From: JAVWMQ01 sp036646055
Lineage (GTDB): Bacteria > Bacillota > Clostridia > Peptostreptococcales > Anaerovoracaceae
DNA: 61,199 nt
Reading direction: 5' to 3'
Assembly: GCA_036646055.1 (NCBI GenBank)
Contig: JAVXMY010000007.1
Coordinates: 1 to 61,199 of the forward strand
A program made the translations under genes and the position numbers. The notes under the pieces were generated by a model. It saw only the letters and a list, made by a program, of their open reading frames with translations. It had not been told where the DNA came from and ran no database searches. The number at the start of each line of letters is the position of its first letter. The stretch's first letter is position 1. Below, piece by piece: positions 26,012 to 34,263 of the stretch.

Positions 26012-27181
26012 ATGAAAAGCATAAAATTTAAAAAACATATGGGACTTATTGCATTAAGCATAGTCCTAACAGTTAGTCTAGTAACAGGTACTGCACTAGC
26101 AGGCCAAGGTACTTTACAGCCGGCAGCAAAGACTCAAACTAGCCATGGAGCAAAAGTAGTAGACTTCACGCCAACTAGTTCAGCTAGATCAAACGGTAAC
26201 CAGCTTTACTATGCATTACAAGAAGAAGGGCCAAAAACAATAGTAATCAAAGAAGGAAGTAACTTTAAAATTGATAGAGTCCTTTACTTAACAAATGATA
26301 CAAAAATCATAGCCAAAAACTGCACCATAACACAGATTGGATCTGGCAAAAACATATTTGTACATGAAATCAAAGGTGGAAACTATCAATCTCTAAAAAA
26401 TGTAGAAATAGATGGAGGAACTTGGCAAACAATAGGAAACAAAGCCATTGCCTCAATATTTAGATTTGCCCACGCAGATGGAATCAAAATCAAAAATGCA
26501 ACAGTTTACACAAACTATCAAGGCCATGGAATCGGCTTCATAGCTTGTCGCAATAGTTCAATAGATAATTGCAAAGTAATTGCCAAAACTCAAGGCTCAA
26601 GTAAATCACTAGAAGAAGCAATCCAACTTGACGTAGCTTCTAAAGCTACAGCGCCTTTCTTGGCTAGAGAAGGAAGCAAATACGTTCAGGGCCAAACATG
26701 TAACAATATTAAAATTACAAACTGCACAATCCATGGTTCTAGAGGGCTTACAACCAATCACACCAAAACTGAAAACAACAAATGGATTAACAAATACCAT
26801 AGCAAAATCACAGTAACAGGTAACAACATTACAAGTACCTCATCTGAAGCCCTAGTGCTACATAACGCTGTAGGCTTAACAGTCAAAAATAATAAAATCA
26901 CTACACCAAACAAAAGACTAAAAGAAACCTACTCAATTGGCCTAAACATTGCATTACTTGGCAAAAACAAAATAGCATCTAAATACTCAAATGTAATTAG
27001 TGGCAACACAATTAAAGGTGGCAGACAAGGTCTACACCTTTGGTCTTACACATCAAGCAAATACGGCAAAACAACCGTAACAAACAACAAATGTTATGCC
27101 AGAACAGGAGCCAAAAACGCCATTAAAATTGGAGGCTGCAAATCAGTAGTCAATAAGGGTAACAAGTCATATAAATACTAA
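26012..27181 (+). CDS. Secreted right-handed parallel beta-helix protein
   Basis: A 389-residue protein with a signal peptide (about 1-30, cut near ALAGQG). The rest is built from short beta-helix coils with repeated NNKI, NITST and NTIKGG turns, as in pectate-lyase-like and periplasmic-copper-binding-type folds. HADGIKIKNATVYTNYQGHGIGFIA is a typical rung. Such proteins degrade or bind polysaccharides; no catalytic residues could be assigned. A good promoter and an AGAGAGG ribosome site precede it and a strong terminator follows. It shares the divergent promoter region with the pyruvyl transferase-like gene, which may act on the same surface glycan. Confidence 0.8.
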   Translation: MKSIKFKKHMGLIALSIVLTVSLVTGTALAGQGTLQPAAKTQTSHGAKVVDFTPTSSARSNGNQLYYALQEEGPKTIVIKEGSNFKIDRVLYLTNDTKIIAKNCTITQIGSGKNIFVHEIKGGNYQSLKNVEIDGGTWQTIGNKAIASIFRFAHADGIKIKNATVYTNYQGHGIGFIACRNSSIDNCKVIAKTQGSSKSLEEAIQLDVASKATAPFLAREGSKYVQGQTCNNIKITNCTIHGSRGLTTNHTKTENNKWINKYHSKITVTGNNITSTSSEALVLHNAVGLTVKNNKITTPNKRLKETYSIGLNIALLGKNKIASKYSNVISGNTIKGGRQGLHLWSYTSSKYGKTTVTNNKCYARTGAKNAIKIGGCKSVVNKGNKSYKY

Positions 27182-27207
27182 CTAATCTTATTTGAACCTA
27201 TAATAAA

Positions 27208-27242
27208 AGTGGGGCCTTTCATGAAGGTCCCACTATTTTTTT
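27208..27242. terminator. Bidirectional intrinsic terminator
   Basis: AGTGGGGCCTTTC folds on GAAGGTCCCACT, with a T run on the plus strand (27236-27242) and a weaker U-rich stretch on the minus strand. It separates the convergent beta-helix and thiE genes. Confidence 0.85.
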
Positions 27243-27880
27243 TAATATTTTTCTTTTAGCTCTTTTGCAATACTTAAGAGAATTTCAGCTTCTACCTTAG
27301 GTTCATCTGCTTTCATAATGGCAGATACAACGCAAAGTCCAGCAATGCCAATACCCTGAAGAACCTGAGTATTTGTTTTGTTAAGACCTCCTATTGGATT
27401 TACAGGAATAGAAACAGCCTTACAAATAGCATCAAGAGTTTCAGTGGAAGTTAGCACAGTTTTTACCTTAGTAGTAGTAGGATAAATGGCACCAACACCA
27501 AGATAGTCTGCACCTTGCTCATAGGCTTCAATTGCCTGCGCCACTGTCTTAGCCGTTGCACCAATAATGGCATCACTACCCAAAATCTTCCTAGCAGTAT
27601 CAATTGGCATATCACTTTGACCAAGGTGAACCCCCTCAGCACCAATTGCCATAGCTACATCAATACGATCATCAATAATTAGAGGCACATTGTATGCCTT
27701 TGTCAGCTGGTGAACTTTAGTACCTAGATCAATATACTCCCTTGTGGTTTTGTCCTTCTCTCGAAGCTGTAACAAAGTGGCTCCACCCTTAAGAGCTTCT
27801 CTTGTACGGTTCAAAAATTCTTCTTCTGTCAAACCAGTACTATCGGTTATAAAATATAATGTGGGATCAAACTTCTTCAT
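27242..27880 (-). CDS. thiE: Thiamine phosphate synthase
   Basis: A 212-residue stand-alone ThiE that joins HMP pyrophosphate to thiazole phosphate carboxylate. QLREKDKTTREY, GVHLGQSDMP, ADYLGVGAIYPTTTK and PIGGLNKTN cover the active-site loops. It is the last gene of the TPP-riboswitch operon (12 bases after thiH). The genome has a second ThiE domain in the thiED fusion at 19173-20621, so the de novo thiazole operon and the salvage operon each carry their own coupling enzyme. Confidence 0.96.
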   Translation of the reverse strand: MKKFDPTLYFITDSTGLTEEEFLNRTREALKGGATLLQLREKDKTTREYIDLGTKVHQLTKAYNVPLIIDDRIDVAMAIGAEGVHLGQSDMPIDTARKILGSDAIIGATAKTVAQAIEAYEQGADYLGVGAIYPTTTKVKTVLTSTETLDAICKAVSIPVNPIGGLNKTNTQVLQGIGIAGLCVVSAIMKADEPKVEAEILLSIAKELKEKY

Positions 27881-27892
27881 TTCACTTACTCC

Positions 27893-29146
27893 TTAAACAT
27901 ATAGATAATCATTTAGTACAGGTTGTAAACCTTCATCTGCAATATCATCATACATTTTTTTAAGACTACGATTATCGTCAATTTCAAACTGTTCATCACC
28001 CTGATCAGTTTCATCTTCCTTGCCAGTGTATTGGCTTTCATGGGTACCAACACCTGTAGAAACTCCTGCCGAAACCTTTGTAGCTGCAATCTTCACAATG
28101 CCGTTTCTAAACTCAGCACTTTCACGAGAGGATACAGTAATACCTGCAAAAGGCAAAAAAATACGATATGCGCATAATACCTGACACAGCTTTTTTTCAC
28201 TTACATCCATAGGCTTGATTTTGTCATTATTAATAATTGGGCGAAGCCTTGGACAAGAAAGGGACATTTCAGCCTGAGGATATTTCCTCTGCAAGTAGTA
28301 AACATGTAAGGCACTTGCAAGGGCATCCTTCCTAAAATCTGAAAGACCCAAAAGTGCTGAAAATGCCACACCTCGCATACCTCCCATAAGAGCACGTTCC
28401 TGAGCATGGAAGCGATATGGCCACACACGCTTGTGTCCAAACAAGTGGAGTTCTTCGTATTTGTCTGAGTCATACGTTTCTTGAAATACAGTAACATAGT
28501 CGGCACCACACTTATGCAAATAAGCATACTCATCTGTATTAACAGGATAGATTTCAAGGCCTACATTACGGAAATATTTTCTTGCCAGCTTGCAAGCTTC
28601 ACCTATGTATTTCACATCACTTTGTCCACGACTTTCACCTGTTAATATGAGGATTTCTTCCATTCCGCTCTCTGCAATTACCTTCATTTCCTGTTCGATC
28701 TGCTCCATATTAAGTTTCATACGACTAATATGGTTGTAACAGTTAAATCCACAATATACGCAATAGTTTTCGCAGTAGTTGGCTATGTAAATGGGCGTAA
28801 ATAAATAGACCGTATTTCCAAAATGCTTACTTGTTTCTAGTCTAGCTCTGTTTGCCATTTCCTCCAAAAAAGGCTCAGCGGCAGGAGATAGAAGTGCCTT
28901 AAAATCCTCTATAGTGCAGTTTGTATGTTCCAGTGCAGCTTTCACATCTTTGGCTGTATATAAGGACCAATCATAAGAGTCCATTTGTTCCATTACATTT
29001 TGGCATACATCAGACTCAATGATTTCCATACCAGGCATATACTCCATATGATTTTTACGAAAGCTTGGATCGGACTCTAGTTTGTGTTTTTTGGCCAAAG
29101 CTTCAGGAGATAAATATTCAGAGTCAACATAAAATTGGTTTTCCAT
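27893..29146 (-). CDS. thiH: 2-iminoacetate synthase (tyrosine lyase), radical SAM
   Basis: It splits tyrosine to 2-iminoacetate (dehydroglycine) and p-cresol for thiazole formation, using a [4Fe-4S] cluster and SAM under anaerobic conditions. The cluster motif C-x3-C-x2-C is in NYCENYCVYCGFN. LTGESRGQSDVKYI and the C-terminal ISP-type domain are typical. At 417 residues it is somewhat longer than some homologues (acidic tail near the C-terminus). ThiH rather than ThiO implies an anaerobic route. It lies between thiG and thiE. Confidence 0.95.
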   Translation of the reverse strand: MENQFYVDSEYLSPEALAKKHKLESDPSFRKNHMEYMPGMEIIESDVCQNVMEQMDSYDWSLYTAKDVKAALEHTNCTIEDFKALLSPAAEPFLEEMANRARLETSKHFGNTVYLFTPIYIANYCENYCVYCGFNCYNHISRMKLNMEQIEQEMKVIAESGMEEILILTGESRGQSDVKYIGEACKLARKYFRNVGLEIYPVNTDEYAYLHKCGADYVTVFQETYDSDKYEELHLFGHKRVWPYRFHAQERALMGGMRGVAFSALLGLSDFRKDALASALHVYYLQRKYPQAEMSLSCPRLRPIINNDKIKPMDVSEKKLCQVLCAYRIFLPFAGITVSSRESAEFRNGIVKIAATKVSAGVSTGVGTHESQYTGKEDETDQGDEQFEIDDNRSLKKMYDDIADEGLQPVLNDYLYV

Positions 29147-29157
29147 TTCTTCACCTC

Positions 29158-29928
29158 CTAATCATGCAAGAAGCCAGTAAGAGGATCAGATGGTGAAGCA
29201 CCTCTTGTCAGCACTCTACCAAGACCGGCAAGGTATCCTTGTCTGCCAGCTTCAATTGCTTTGCCAAAAGCAGATGCCATCATAGGCAGGTCACCTGCTG
29301 TTGCAAGTGCTGTGTTGGCCATAATTGCAGCTGCACCCATTTCCATAGCTTCGCAGGCCTGAGAAGGTCTACCAATACCAGCATCTACAATAATAGGCAG
29401 GTCAATTTCATCAACTAAGATTTGGATAAACTCCTTTGTAGCTAGACCCTTGTTAGAACCAATAGGAGAAGCAAGAGGCATAATTGATGCCGCACCTGCA
29501 TTAGCCAGGTCACGAGCAACATTAAGGTCAGGATACATATATGGCATAACAACAAAACCTTCCTGGGCAAGAATTTCTGTTGCCTTAATTGTTTCTGTGT
29601 TGTCTGGCAAAAGATACTTGCTGTCACGCATAATTTCGATTTTGACAAAATCTCCACAACCTAGTTCTCTTGCAAGGCGGGCAATACGCACTGCTTCCTT
29701 AGCATTCCTTGCACCACTTGTATTTGGAAGCAAGGTAATTCCCTTGGGAATATAATCTAGAATACTTTCTTGCTCCTTGGTATTTACACGACGAACAGCC
29801 AATGTAATAATCTCTGCACCTGCATCTTTAACAGCAGCTTCAATTAAATTAAGAGAGTATTTACCGGAACCTAGTATAAAACGAGAATTAAATTGGTGTC
29901 CACCGATAATTAGTTTGTCCTTATTCAT
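29158..29928 (-). CDS. thiG: Thiazole synthase
   Basis: It forms the thiazole ring from deoxyxylulose phosphate, ThiS-thiocarboxylate and dehydroglycine. The 256-residue TIM-barrel protein has FILGSGKYSLNLIEAAVKDAGAEIITLAVRRVN, MPLASPIGSNKG and IVDAGIGRPSQACEAMEMGA as in ThiG. A long helical segment, MASAFGKAIEAGRQGYLAGL, closes the chain. It partners with ThiH and ThiS, both in the operon. Confidence 0.96.
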   Translation of the reverse strand: MNKDKLIIGGHQFNSRFILGSGKYSLNLIEAAVKDAGAEIITLAVRRVNTKEQESILDYIPKGITLLPNTSGARNAKEAVRIARLARELGCGDFVKIEIMRDSKYLLPDNTETIKATEILAQEGFVVMPYMYPDLNVARDLANAGAASIMPLASPIGSNKGLATKEFIQILVDEIDLPIIVDAGIGRPSQACEAMEMGAAAIMANTALATAGDLPMMASAFGKAIEAGRQGYLAGLGRVLTRGASPSDPLTGFLHD

Positions 29929-29947
29929 TATAATTTCCTTCTTTCAT

Positions 29948-30574
29948 TTATTTAGAATTAAGTATTTGTAAAACAACATGTGCTTGATGTGCTGCACAAA
30001 TCATTACACGACTTGAAACAAGTCCTATTCCATCATTAACATTGCTAACCTGATCTCCGCACACATAAAATTTCTTGGTGATTTTTTTGGTTTTGATTAA
30101 ATTCCCATCTCCTAAACCTGCCATTCCCGATGCCGCTACTAAATATTTGTTTGGCATTTTTTCTAGAATTTCATTTACTAACATTCCTTTAGTTTCTGCC
30201 ACATCAACAGCTTCACAGATTATATCTGCCTCATTTAGTACCTTTGTAATGTTGCCTTCAGTAAGGCCTATAGTATGGGTTTCAATGGACAGATAAGGTG
30301 CAATTTCCAACAAGTTTTCTTGAAGTGCCTGGGTTTTATCCATTCCAATCTGACAGGCCTTGTACTGCTGCCTATGGAGATTAGTTATATCCACCTTATC
30401 AAAATCAATTAATATTAATTTTCCAATACCAGCTCTCCCTAAGGAAATAGCAATATTAGAGCCAAGGCCACCAAGACCGCAAATAGCAACTGTGCTGCCA
30501 GATATCTTTGCTTGCAATTCCTTACCATGGCGATCTTCAAGAGCCTGCTGCCATTGGGTTTTAGTTGGTATCAC
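29948..30574 (-). CDS. thiF: ThiF-type adenylyltransferase for ThiS
   Basis: It adenylates the C-terminal glycine of ThiS. Rossmann motif CGLGGLGSNIAISLGRAG, FDKVDITNLHRQQY and the catalytic aspartate region fit the ThiF/MoeB/E1 family. It is short, about 208 residues, without the long C-terminal zinc region, as in clostridial ThiF. Start choice: a TTG reading begins at 30601 inside thiS, but GTG at 30574 has a perfect GGAGGT eight to ten bases upstream. That ribosome site is made of the thiS codons for its glycine tail, so thiF translation is coupled to thiS. Confidence 0.93.
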   Translation of the reverse strand: MIPTKTQWQQALEDRHGKELQAKISGSTVAICGLGGLGSNIAISLGRAGIGKLILIDFDKVDITNLHRQQYKACQIGMDKTQALQENLLEIAPYLSIETHTIGLTEGNITKVLNEADIICEAVDVAETKGMLVNEILEKMPNKYLVAASGMAGLGDGNLIKTKKITKKFYVCGDQVSNVNDGIGLVSSRVMICAAHQAHVVLQILNSK

Positions 30575-30575
30575 T

Positions 30576-30770
30576 TTAGCCACCTCCCACAAAACTAACA
30601 ACCTCTATAGAGTCACCATCACGAAGAATAGTGGTATCATATTCAGCTTTTAGCACAATGTCGCCATTACGTTCTACGGCAATTCTCTTATCATTGTAAG
30701 TTGTAGTGGACAAATATTCAGCCAGGGTCTTTCCTGCAACCTCCAAAAGTTCACCATTGATTTTTACCAT
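30576..30770 (-). CDS. thiS: Sulfur carrier protein ThiS
   Basis: A 64-residue ubiquitin-like sulfur carrier ending in FVGGG; the terminal Gly-Gly becomes a thiocarboxylate after activation by ThiF. VKINGELLEVAGKTLAEYL and NDKRIAVERNGDIV are family hallmarks. It is the first gene after the TPP riboswitch. GGAGGTG precedes the ATG. Its own last codons provide the thiF ribosome site. Confidence 0.95.
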   Translation of the reverse strand: MVKINGELLEVAGKTLAEYLSTTTYNDKRIAVERNGDIVLKAEYDTTILRDGDSIEVVSFVGGG

Positions 30771-30790
30771 TTACTCACCTCCAAAAGCAT

Positions 30791-30826
30791 AAAAAAAACG
30801 GAAACCACCTTATTGGTAGTTTCCGT
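30791..30826 (-). terminator. TPP riboswitch expression-platform terminator
   Basis: ACGGAAACTACC pairs with GGTGGTTTCCGT, followed on the minus strand by eight U residues. It lies between the aptamer and thiS, where TPP binding would favour termination. Confidence 0.9.
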
Positions 30827-30858
30827 AGACGTCTTTAATCCTCCTAATCATTGTTAGG

Positions 30859-30940
30859 CATCCCTACGTTGGCATTATCCAAATCAGGTTCTAGGTCGAA
30901 GGTGACACCTTCCTCTCAGCCTGTAACACAAGCTCCCTAC
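30859..30940 (-). promoter_or_regulatory. TPP (Thi-box) riboswitch
   Basis: The minus strand has the conserved CTGAGAG, then ACCTGATTTGGATAATGCC and ACGTAGGGA, the core of the thiamine pyrophosphate aptamer. A promoter starts transcription at its 5' edge and a terminator follows, so thiS-thiF-thiG-thiH-thiE should be repressed when TPP is plentiful. Confidence 0.96.
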
Positions 30941-30947
30941 TTTTGTT

Positions 30948-30975
30948 ATTATACACCCATATTCTGCATTTGCAA
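30948..30975 (-). promoter_or_regulatory. Promoter of thi operon
   Basis: On the minus strand, TTGCAA (30970-30975) and TATAAT (30948-30953) are 16 bases apart. The expected start coincides with the 5' end of the TPP aptamer. Confidence 0.7.
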
Positions 30976-31010
30976 TAGACTTTCAATAATAAGTTTGCCT
31001 ACTTGCCAAA

Positions 31011-31961
31011 CTAAATCTTAAACTTCAATGCCTTAACTGGGCTGTATGCTCCCCATATGCACTTGCCCTCAGATTTTTTGTAGGCTCTCACTTTGTAGTA
31101 ATGTGCCTTCCTAATCTTCTTGCCTATTTTCATATAGGATTCAGATTTACCATTCTTGACCCATGCAACAGGCTTGTACTTGCCATTCTTAGTTGTTGCT
31201 CTATATATTCTATATCCATCAGGCTTATTAGCAGCTGAAGACCAACGAAGAATTAATCTAGAATGAGATGTTTTGACCTTCAAAGTCTTAACAGCCCCTG
31301 GCTTAATTTTGCCAATAGGAACACTATCTGCACCACCTTCTGGATTTGATGGCACAGATGGCACTGATGGCACTGATGGTACTGATGGTACATTAGTATA
31401 AATTATTGGAGCCTGGCCAGTAGCCCAAATTTCCACAGACTTAACCTGGTTAGATAGTTTAATCTGGTCAATCTGATTCCCATAGTAATATGCACTCTTG
31501 ATTTTATGATTATTACTCAAATCCAGTGACTTCAATTGATTCATATAACAATATAGGCCTTCAAGATTTGTGTTTTTGCTTAAGTCTATAGCCTTTAAAT
31601 AGTTATTAGCACAATAAAGGCTTTTTAGTCCTGGAAAATATTCAACACCTTCTAGTGAAGAAATAACCTTGTTGTTTACCATTAACTTATTAACTGAAGC
31701 AAGAACTGGCAAATCACTTTCGTAAATATTGTACTTGCTATACTGGTTTTCCCCTGGAGCCAGAGAATCCCCCGCTGCTACAGGATCCACTCTGCTATTT
31801 AGAATCTTAGCAGAGGATAAAATTTCCTTACGGAAGTTTTCATCTGGAATCTTTAACACCTTTTGCTCCGATTTGGCAAATCCCATAGCCCCTGTCATAG
31901 TCAGAACCATTGCAATTGCAACAGCTGAGGAGACAAACCTTTTTAATCTCATATTTTTCAT
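31011..31961 (-). CDS. Secreted leucine-rich-repeat protein with C-terminal FN3-like module
   Basis: A 316-residue exported protein. A signal peptide (about 1-28, AMGFAKS) precedes a region with leucine-rich repeats such as GLKSLYCANNYLKAIDLSKN and LEGLYCYMNQLKSLDLS (about 85-180). A tandem Val-Pro-Ser linker (five 9-base repeats in the DNA) leads to a C-terminal FN3-like module (about 225-316) with RLILRWSSAANKPDGYRIYR. The same module type ends the proteins at 38522 and 40911. It starts 8 bases after the FMN-binding-like gene, whose TAG stop forms part of the TAGGTG ribosome site, so both fall under the cobalamin riboswitch. LRR and FN3 parts suggest ligand or surface binding. Confidence 0.85.
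   Translation of the reverse strand: MKNMRLKRFVSSAVAIAMVLTMTGAMGFAKSEQKVLKIPDENFRKEILSSAKILNSRVDPVAAGDSLAPGENQYSKYNIYESDLPVLASVNKLMVNNKVISSLEGVEYFPGLKSLYCANNYLKAIDLSKNTNLEGLYCYMNQLKSLDLSNNHKIKSAYYYGNQIDQIKLSNQVKSVEIWATGQAPIIYTNVPSVPSVPSVPSVPSNPEGGADSVPIGKIKPGAVKTLKVKTSHSRLILRWSSAANKPDGYRIYRATTKNGKYKPVAWVKNGKSESYMKIGKKIRKAHYYKVRAYKKSEGKCIWGAYSPVKALKFKI
31348..31392. repeat. Five tandem 9-base repeats encoding Val-Pro-Ser
   Basis: Five near-identical 9-base units (GATGGCACT type on the plus strand) encode the VPS linker of the LRR protein. Copy number could vary between strains and change linker length without shifting the frame. Confidence 0.9.
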
Positions 31962-31969
31962 TCTTACAC

Positions 31970-33727
31970 CTACTTCACAAAAATTACATCAAGCTTAAAC
32001 TTGTATGTATAGTCAGCATATACCAACTTACCTGCAATACCTTCTGCCGGAACATTATCAAAGTCAATGTCTTCCCCGTCTGCCTTACTAATTTCAAGGC
32101 TGCTTTCAAACAATCTATCACTAATAGATTTAGTAGAACCATCAGCCATCAAAATATTGATTTTGCCATTTTCACCAGCAGACCAGTCCATGTTCCACTT
32201 GCTCTCGCCTAAAGTCACCTTAGGTACAGTGTCCCCCTTGACAAAACCAACAGGAACATTGCTCAAATTAACCCCCAAAGCATTTTTGGCATCGTAAAAT
32301 CTAAGAGGATTATTTTCATTGCCCTTAAGGCCGCCAATGTCAGTATTCAAATAAAAACTCTTGGCAATATCACTAACTGAATCAACCAAAAGCCCATCAA
32401 TTAGCCTCTCGTTAATTCCAAAACGAATATTAGTCTTATTCTTAACTAAATCCTTGTTATTTCCCTTCAAATTAATCTTCAAAGTTTTGCCATCAGCGGA
32501 AATATCCCCTTCATTAATGTCCATCTTGACCCCTTGAGGCAGCTTCTTAGAAACAATATAATGATGATCTAAATCATGGCTAATTTGCTTAATAACATTC
32601 TTGTTAAACAAAGCTGGCAACTCCTTAGGTATTGAAATTTCAACAAATCCAGAAACATTCCCCTCACTATCAACATTAACATTGTTAGCACCATTTAATT
32701 TATTATAATTAAAATAGTCAGCAGGGTGGGATTTATCAAATACTAGAATTTGTCTGTCATCAATATCTCTGTAACCATCAACTGAAATCTTCAAATCTAC
32801 CCACTTGTGTTTGTCCGTAAATTCTCCAATAGTTTCCTGGGCAAAACCCGCTCCTTCCAGCTTAATGCTTAACTGAGATAGATTCCCCGTTGCAGTGTAT
32901 GGCACCTCTTTGTTATTAACAAAAATCTTGGCCTTGCTATCCTTAATCTGAGATAGATATGCACCTAGTTCTTCTGATGTAACATTGTTAGCTCCACCAA
33001 TTTCAATAGTCATACCCCTACCTTCTGTAGTTACATAGGCACCTAGCCTCTCTGGATATGTAACAACTGCACCAGGATAAAGTTTAGCCGGCACTTTTTT
33101 GACTGTAGAAGCAGAATAGTCTTTGCCTGGAACAATTGGTGATGGTGCTTTGGCATAAGCTTCCTTAGACTTATTAACAGCCATTAATGCTCCCTCTGCA
33201 ATTGCTGTAGATGCCATAGTCGCACCACTAATAGAATCCACTTCTTCCCATTTGTCTCTAATATAGTTGTCTTTAATATACTTCTTGATTTTTGCAAATG
33301 AAAAACCCTCTTTTTTTACATGGGCTTCTAGGCCATCTGCAAGTTCCTGTCCTAATAACTTAGCAGCTTCCTCTTTGTACCCACCTTGACCTTTTTCCGC
33401 AATAAATTCAGGATATTCTCCCATTTGATATATTACATTTGCAATATACTCAGGGCCATAATCCTTTAGAGATTGGAAGAACTCCGGCGTGATTTTGCCT
33501 TGAATTGCTCTGTCATCTGCGAAATGCTCCACATAGACATCAACTATCTTGCCATGTTTAACCTCAATTGCTGAACGGGTTTTTTCCGCCACCTTACCAT
33601 AAGCATACCCTTTGAATATGCCATCTTCATAGCCAGATTTCTGACTACTTGTCGAGGCTAAGGCCCCTGTAGGTACTGATAAAACCATAGTGGCTACAAT
33701 ACCTATTGCTAGAATTTTTTTCTTCAT
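31970..33727 (-). CDS. Secreted FMN-binding-domain-like protein under B12 riboswitch
   Basis: A 585-residue exported protein with a signal peptide (about 1-25). Residues about 33-195 resemble an FMN_bind domain: DGIFKGYAYGK at the start and VDSISGATMAST at the end, the latter resembling the Ser/Thr-Gly-Ala-Thr site where ApbE attaches FMN covalently. The remaining 390 residues hold at least two beta-rich domains I do not recognise (VVTYPERLGAYVTTEGRG; NPLRFYDAKNALGVNLSNVP). The first ATG after the leader has AAAGGAGG. It sits under a cobalamin riboswitch and is coupled to an LRR protein. No transporter adjoins. Function unknown; extracellular redox or corrinoid capture are inferences. Confidence 0.72.
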   Translation of the reverse strand: MKKKILAIGIVATMVLSVPTGALASTSSQKSGYEDGIFKGYAYGKVAEKTRSAIEVKHGKIVDVYVEHFADDRAIQGKITPEFFQSLKDYGPEYIANVIYQMGEYPEFIAEKGQGGYKEEAAKLLGQELADGLEAHVKKEGFSFAKIKKYIKDNYIRDKWEEVDSISGATMASTAIAEGALMAVNKSKEAYAKAPSPIVPGKDYSASTVKKVPAKLYPGAVVTYPERLGAYVTTEGRGMTIEIGGANNVTSEELGAYLSQIKDSKAKIFVNNKEVPYTATGNLSQLSIKLEGAGFAQETIGEFTDKHKWVDLKISVDGYRDIDDRQILVFDKSHPADYFNYNKLNGANNVNVDSEGNVSGFVEISIPKELPALFNKNVIKQISHDLDHHYIVSKKLPQGVKMDINEGDISADGKTLKINLKGNNKDLVKNKTNIRFGINERLIDGLLVDSVSDIAKSFYLNTDIGGLKGNENNPLRFYDAKNALGVNLSNVPVGFVKGDTVPKVTLGESKWNMDWSAGENGKINILMADGSTKSISDRLFESSLEISKADGEDIDFDNVPAEGIAGKLVYADYTYKFKLDVIFVK

Positions 33728-33754
33728 TCTTTTATCCTCCTTTGTCTACACACA

Positions 33755-33784
33755 CAAAAAAAATGAATTATTTAAATAATTCAT
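33755..33784 (-). terminator. AT-rich hairpin with U run after B12 riboswitch
   Basis: A perfect 22-base palindrome (33763-33784) is followed on the minus strand by about seven U residues. It would serve as the terminator in the expression platform of the cobalamin riboswitch, although the stem is weak. Confidence 0.6.
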
Positions 33785-33837
33785 CGTTAGCAAGAAGGTA
33801 TAATTCCTCTACGTATTTACGCATAGTATCACACATT

Positions 33838-34030
33838 GGTACTCGCCAACAATGATAATCCTGCAATTGTGTCTGACTTACGCACTTGCGCTTACAGTGG
33901 CGGTACCGTACCAGATTTTCACTGATTTCCAATTATCCGCAAGATCTTATTATTTACTAATATATCACAGGGCCTATCTAGTTGAAAGCCCATTCCTGGC
34001 ACAATCTCCATTGCTAGAACAGACACCTTA
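33838..34030 (-). promoter_or_regulatory. Cobalamin (B12) riboswitch
   Basis: The minus strand has CCGCCACTGTAAGCG (33889-33903), then a B12-box-like AAGTCAGACACAATTGCAGG (about 33859-33878), preceded by a GGAAATCAGTGAAAATC segment. These are in the order of the adenosylcobalamin aptamer core. The 5' boundary is approximate. It precedes the secreted FMN-binding-like gene, implying repression when cobalamin is abundant. Confidence 0.82.
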
Positions 34031-34062
34031 ACCTAATAATACCAAACTATTATCAACAAAAT

Positions 34063-34089
34063 ATCAAGGAACCATTAAGATTCCTTGAT
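34063..34089 (-). terminator. Weak terminator after aminotransferase gene
   Basis: A perfect 9-bp stem, ATCAAGGAA with TTCCTTGAT, is followed on the minus strand by ATATTTTGTT. It could end the aminotransferase transcript before the riboswitch promoter region. Confidence 0.45.
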
Positions 34090-34263
34090 AATTCATTTCC
34101 ATATAGATGTAAGTTTGCTAGCTAACCAAACTGCTGACACTTTCACTAACCTAGCAAACAGAATAAAAATCAAAGTGTCCTCTTACGCAAAACCAAGCAA
34201 AATAGTACTTTTATAGGATTTCTCTAAGCCCTGAGAAGACTTGTAAACTAGTGGAATCCAGTA

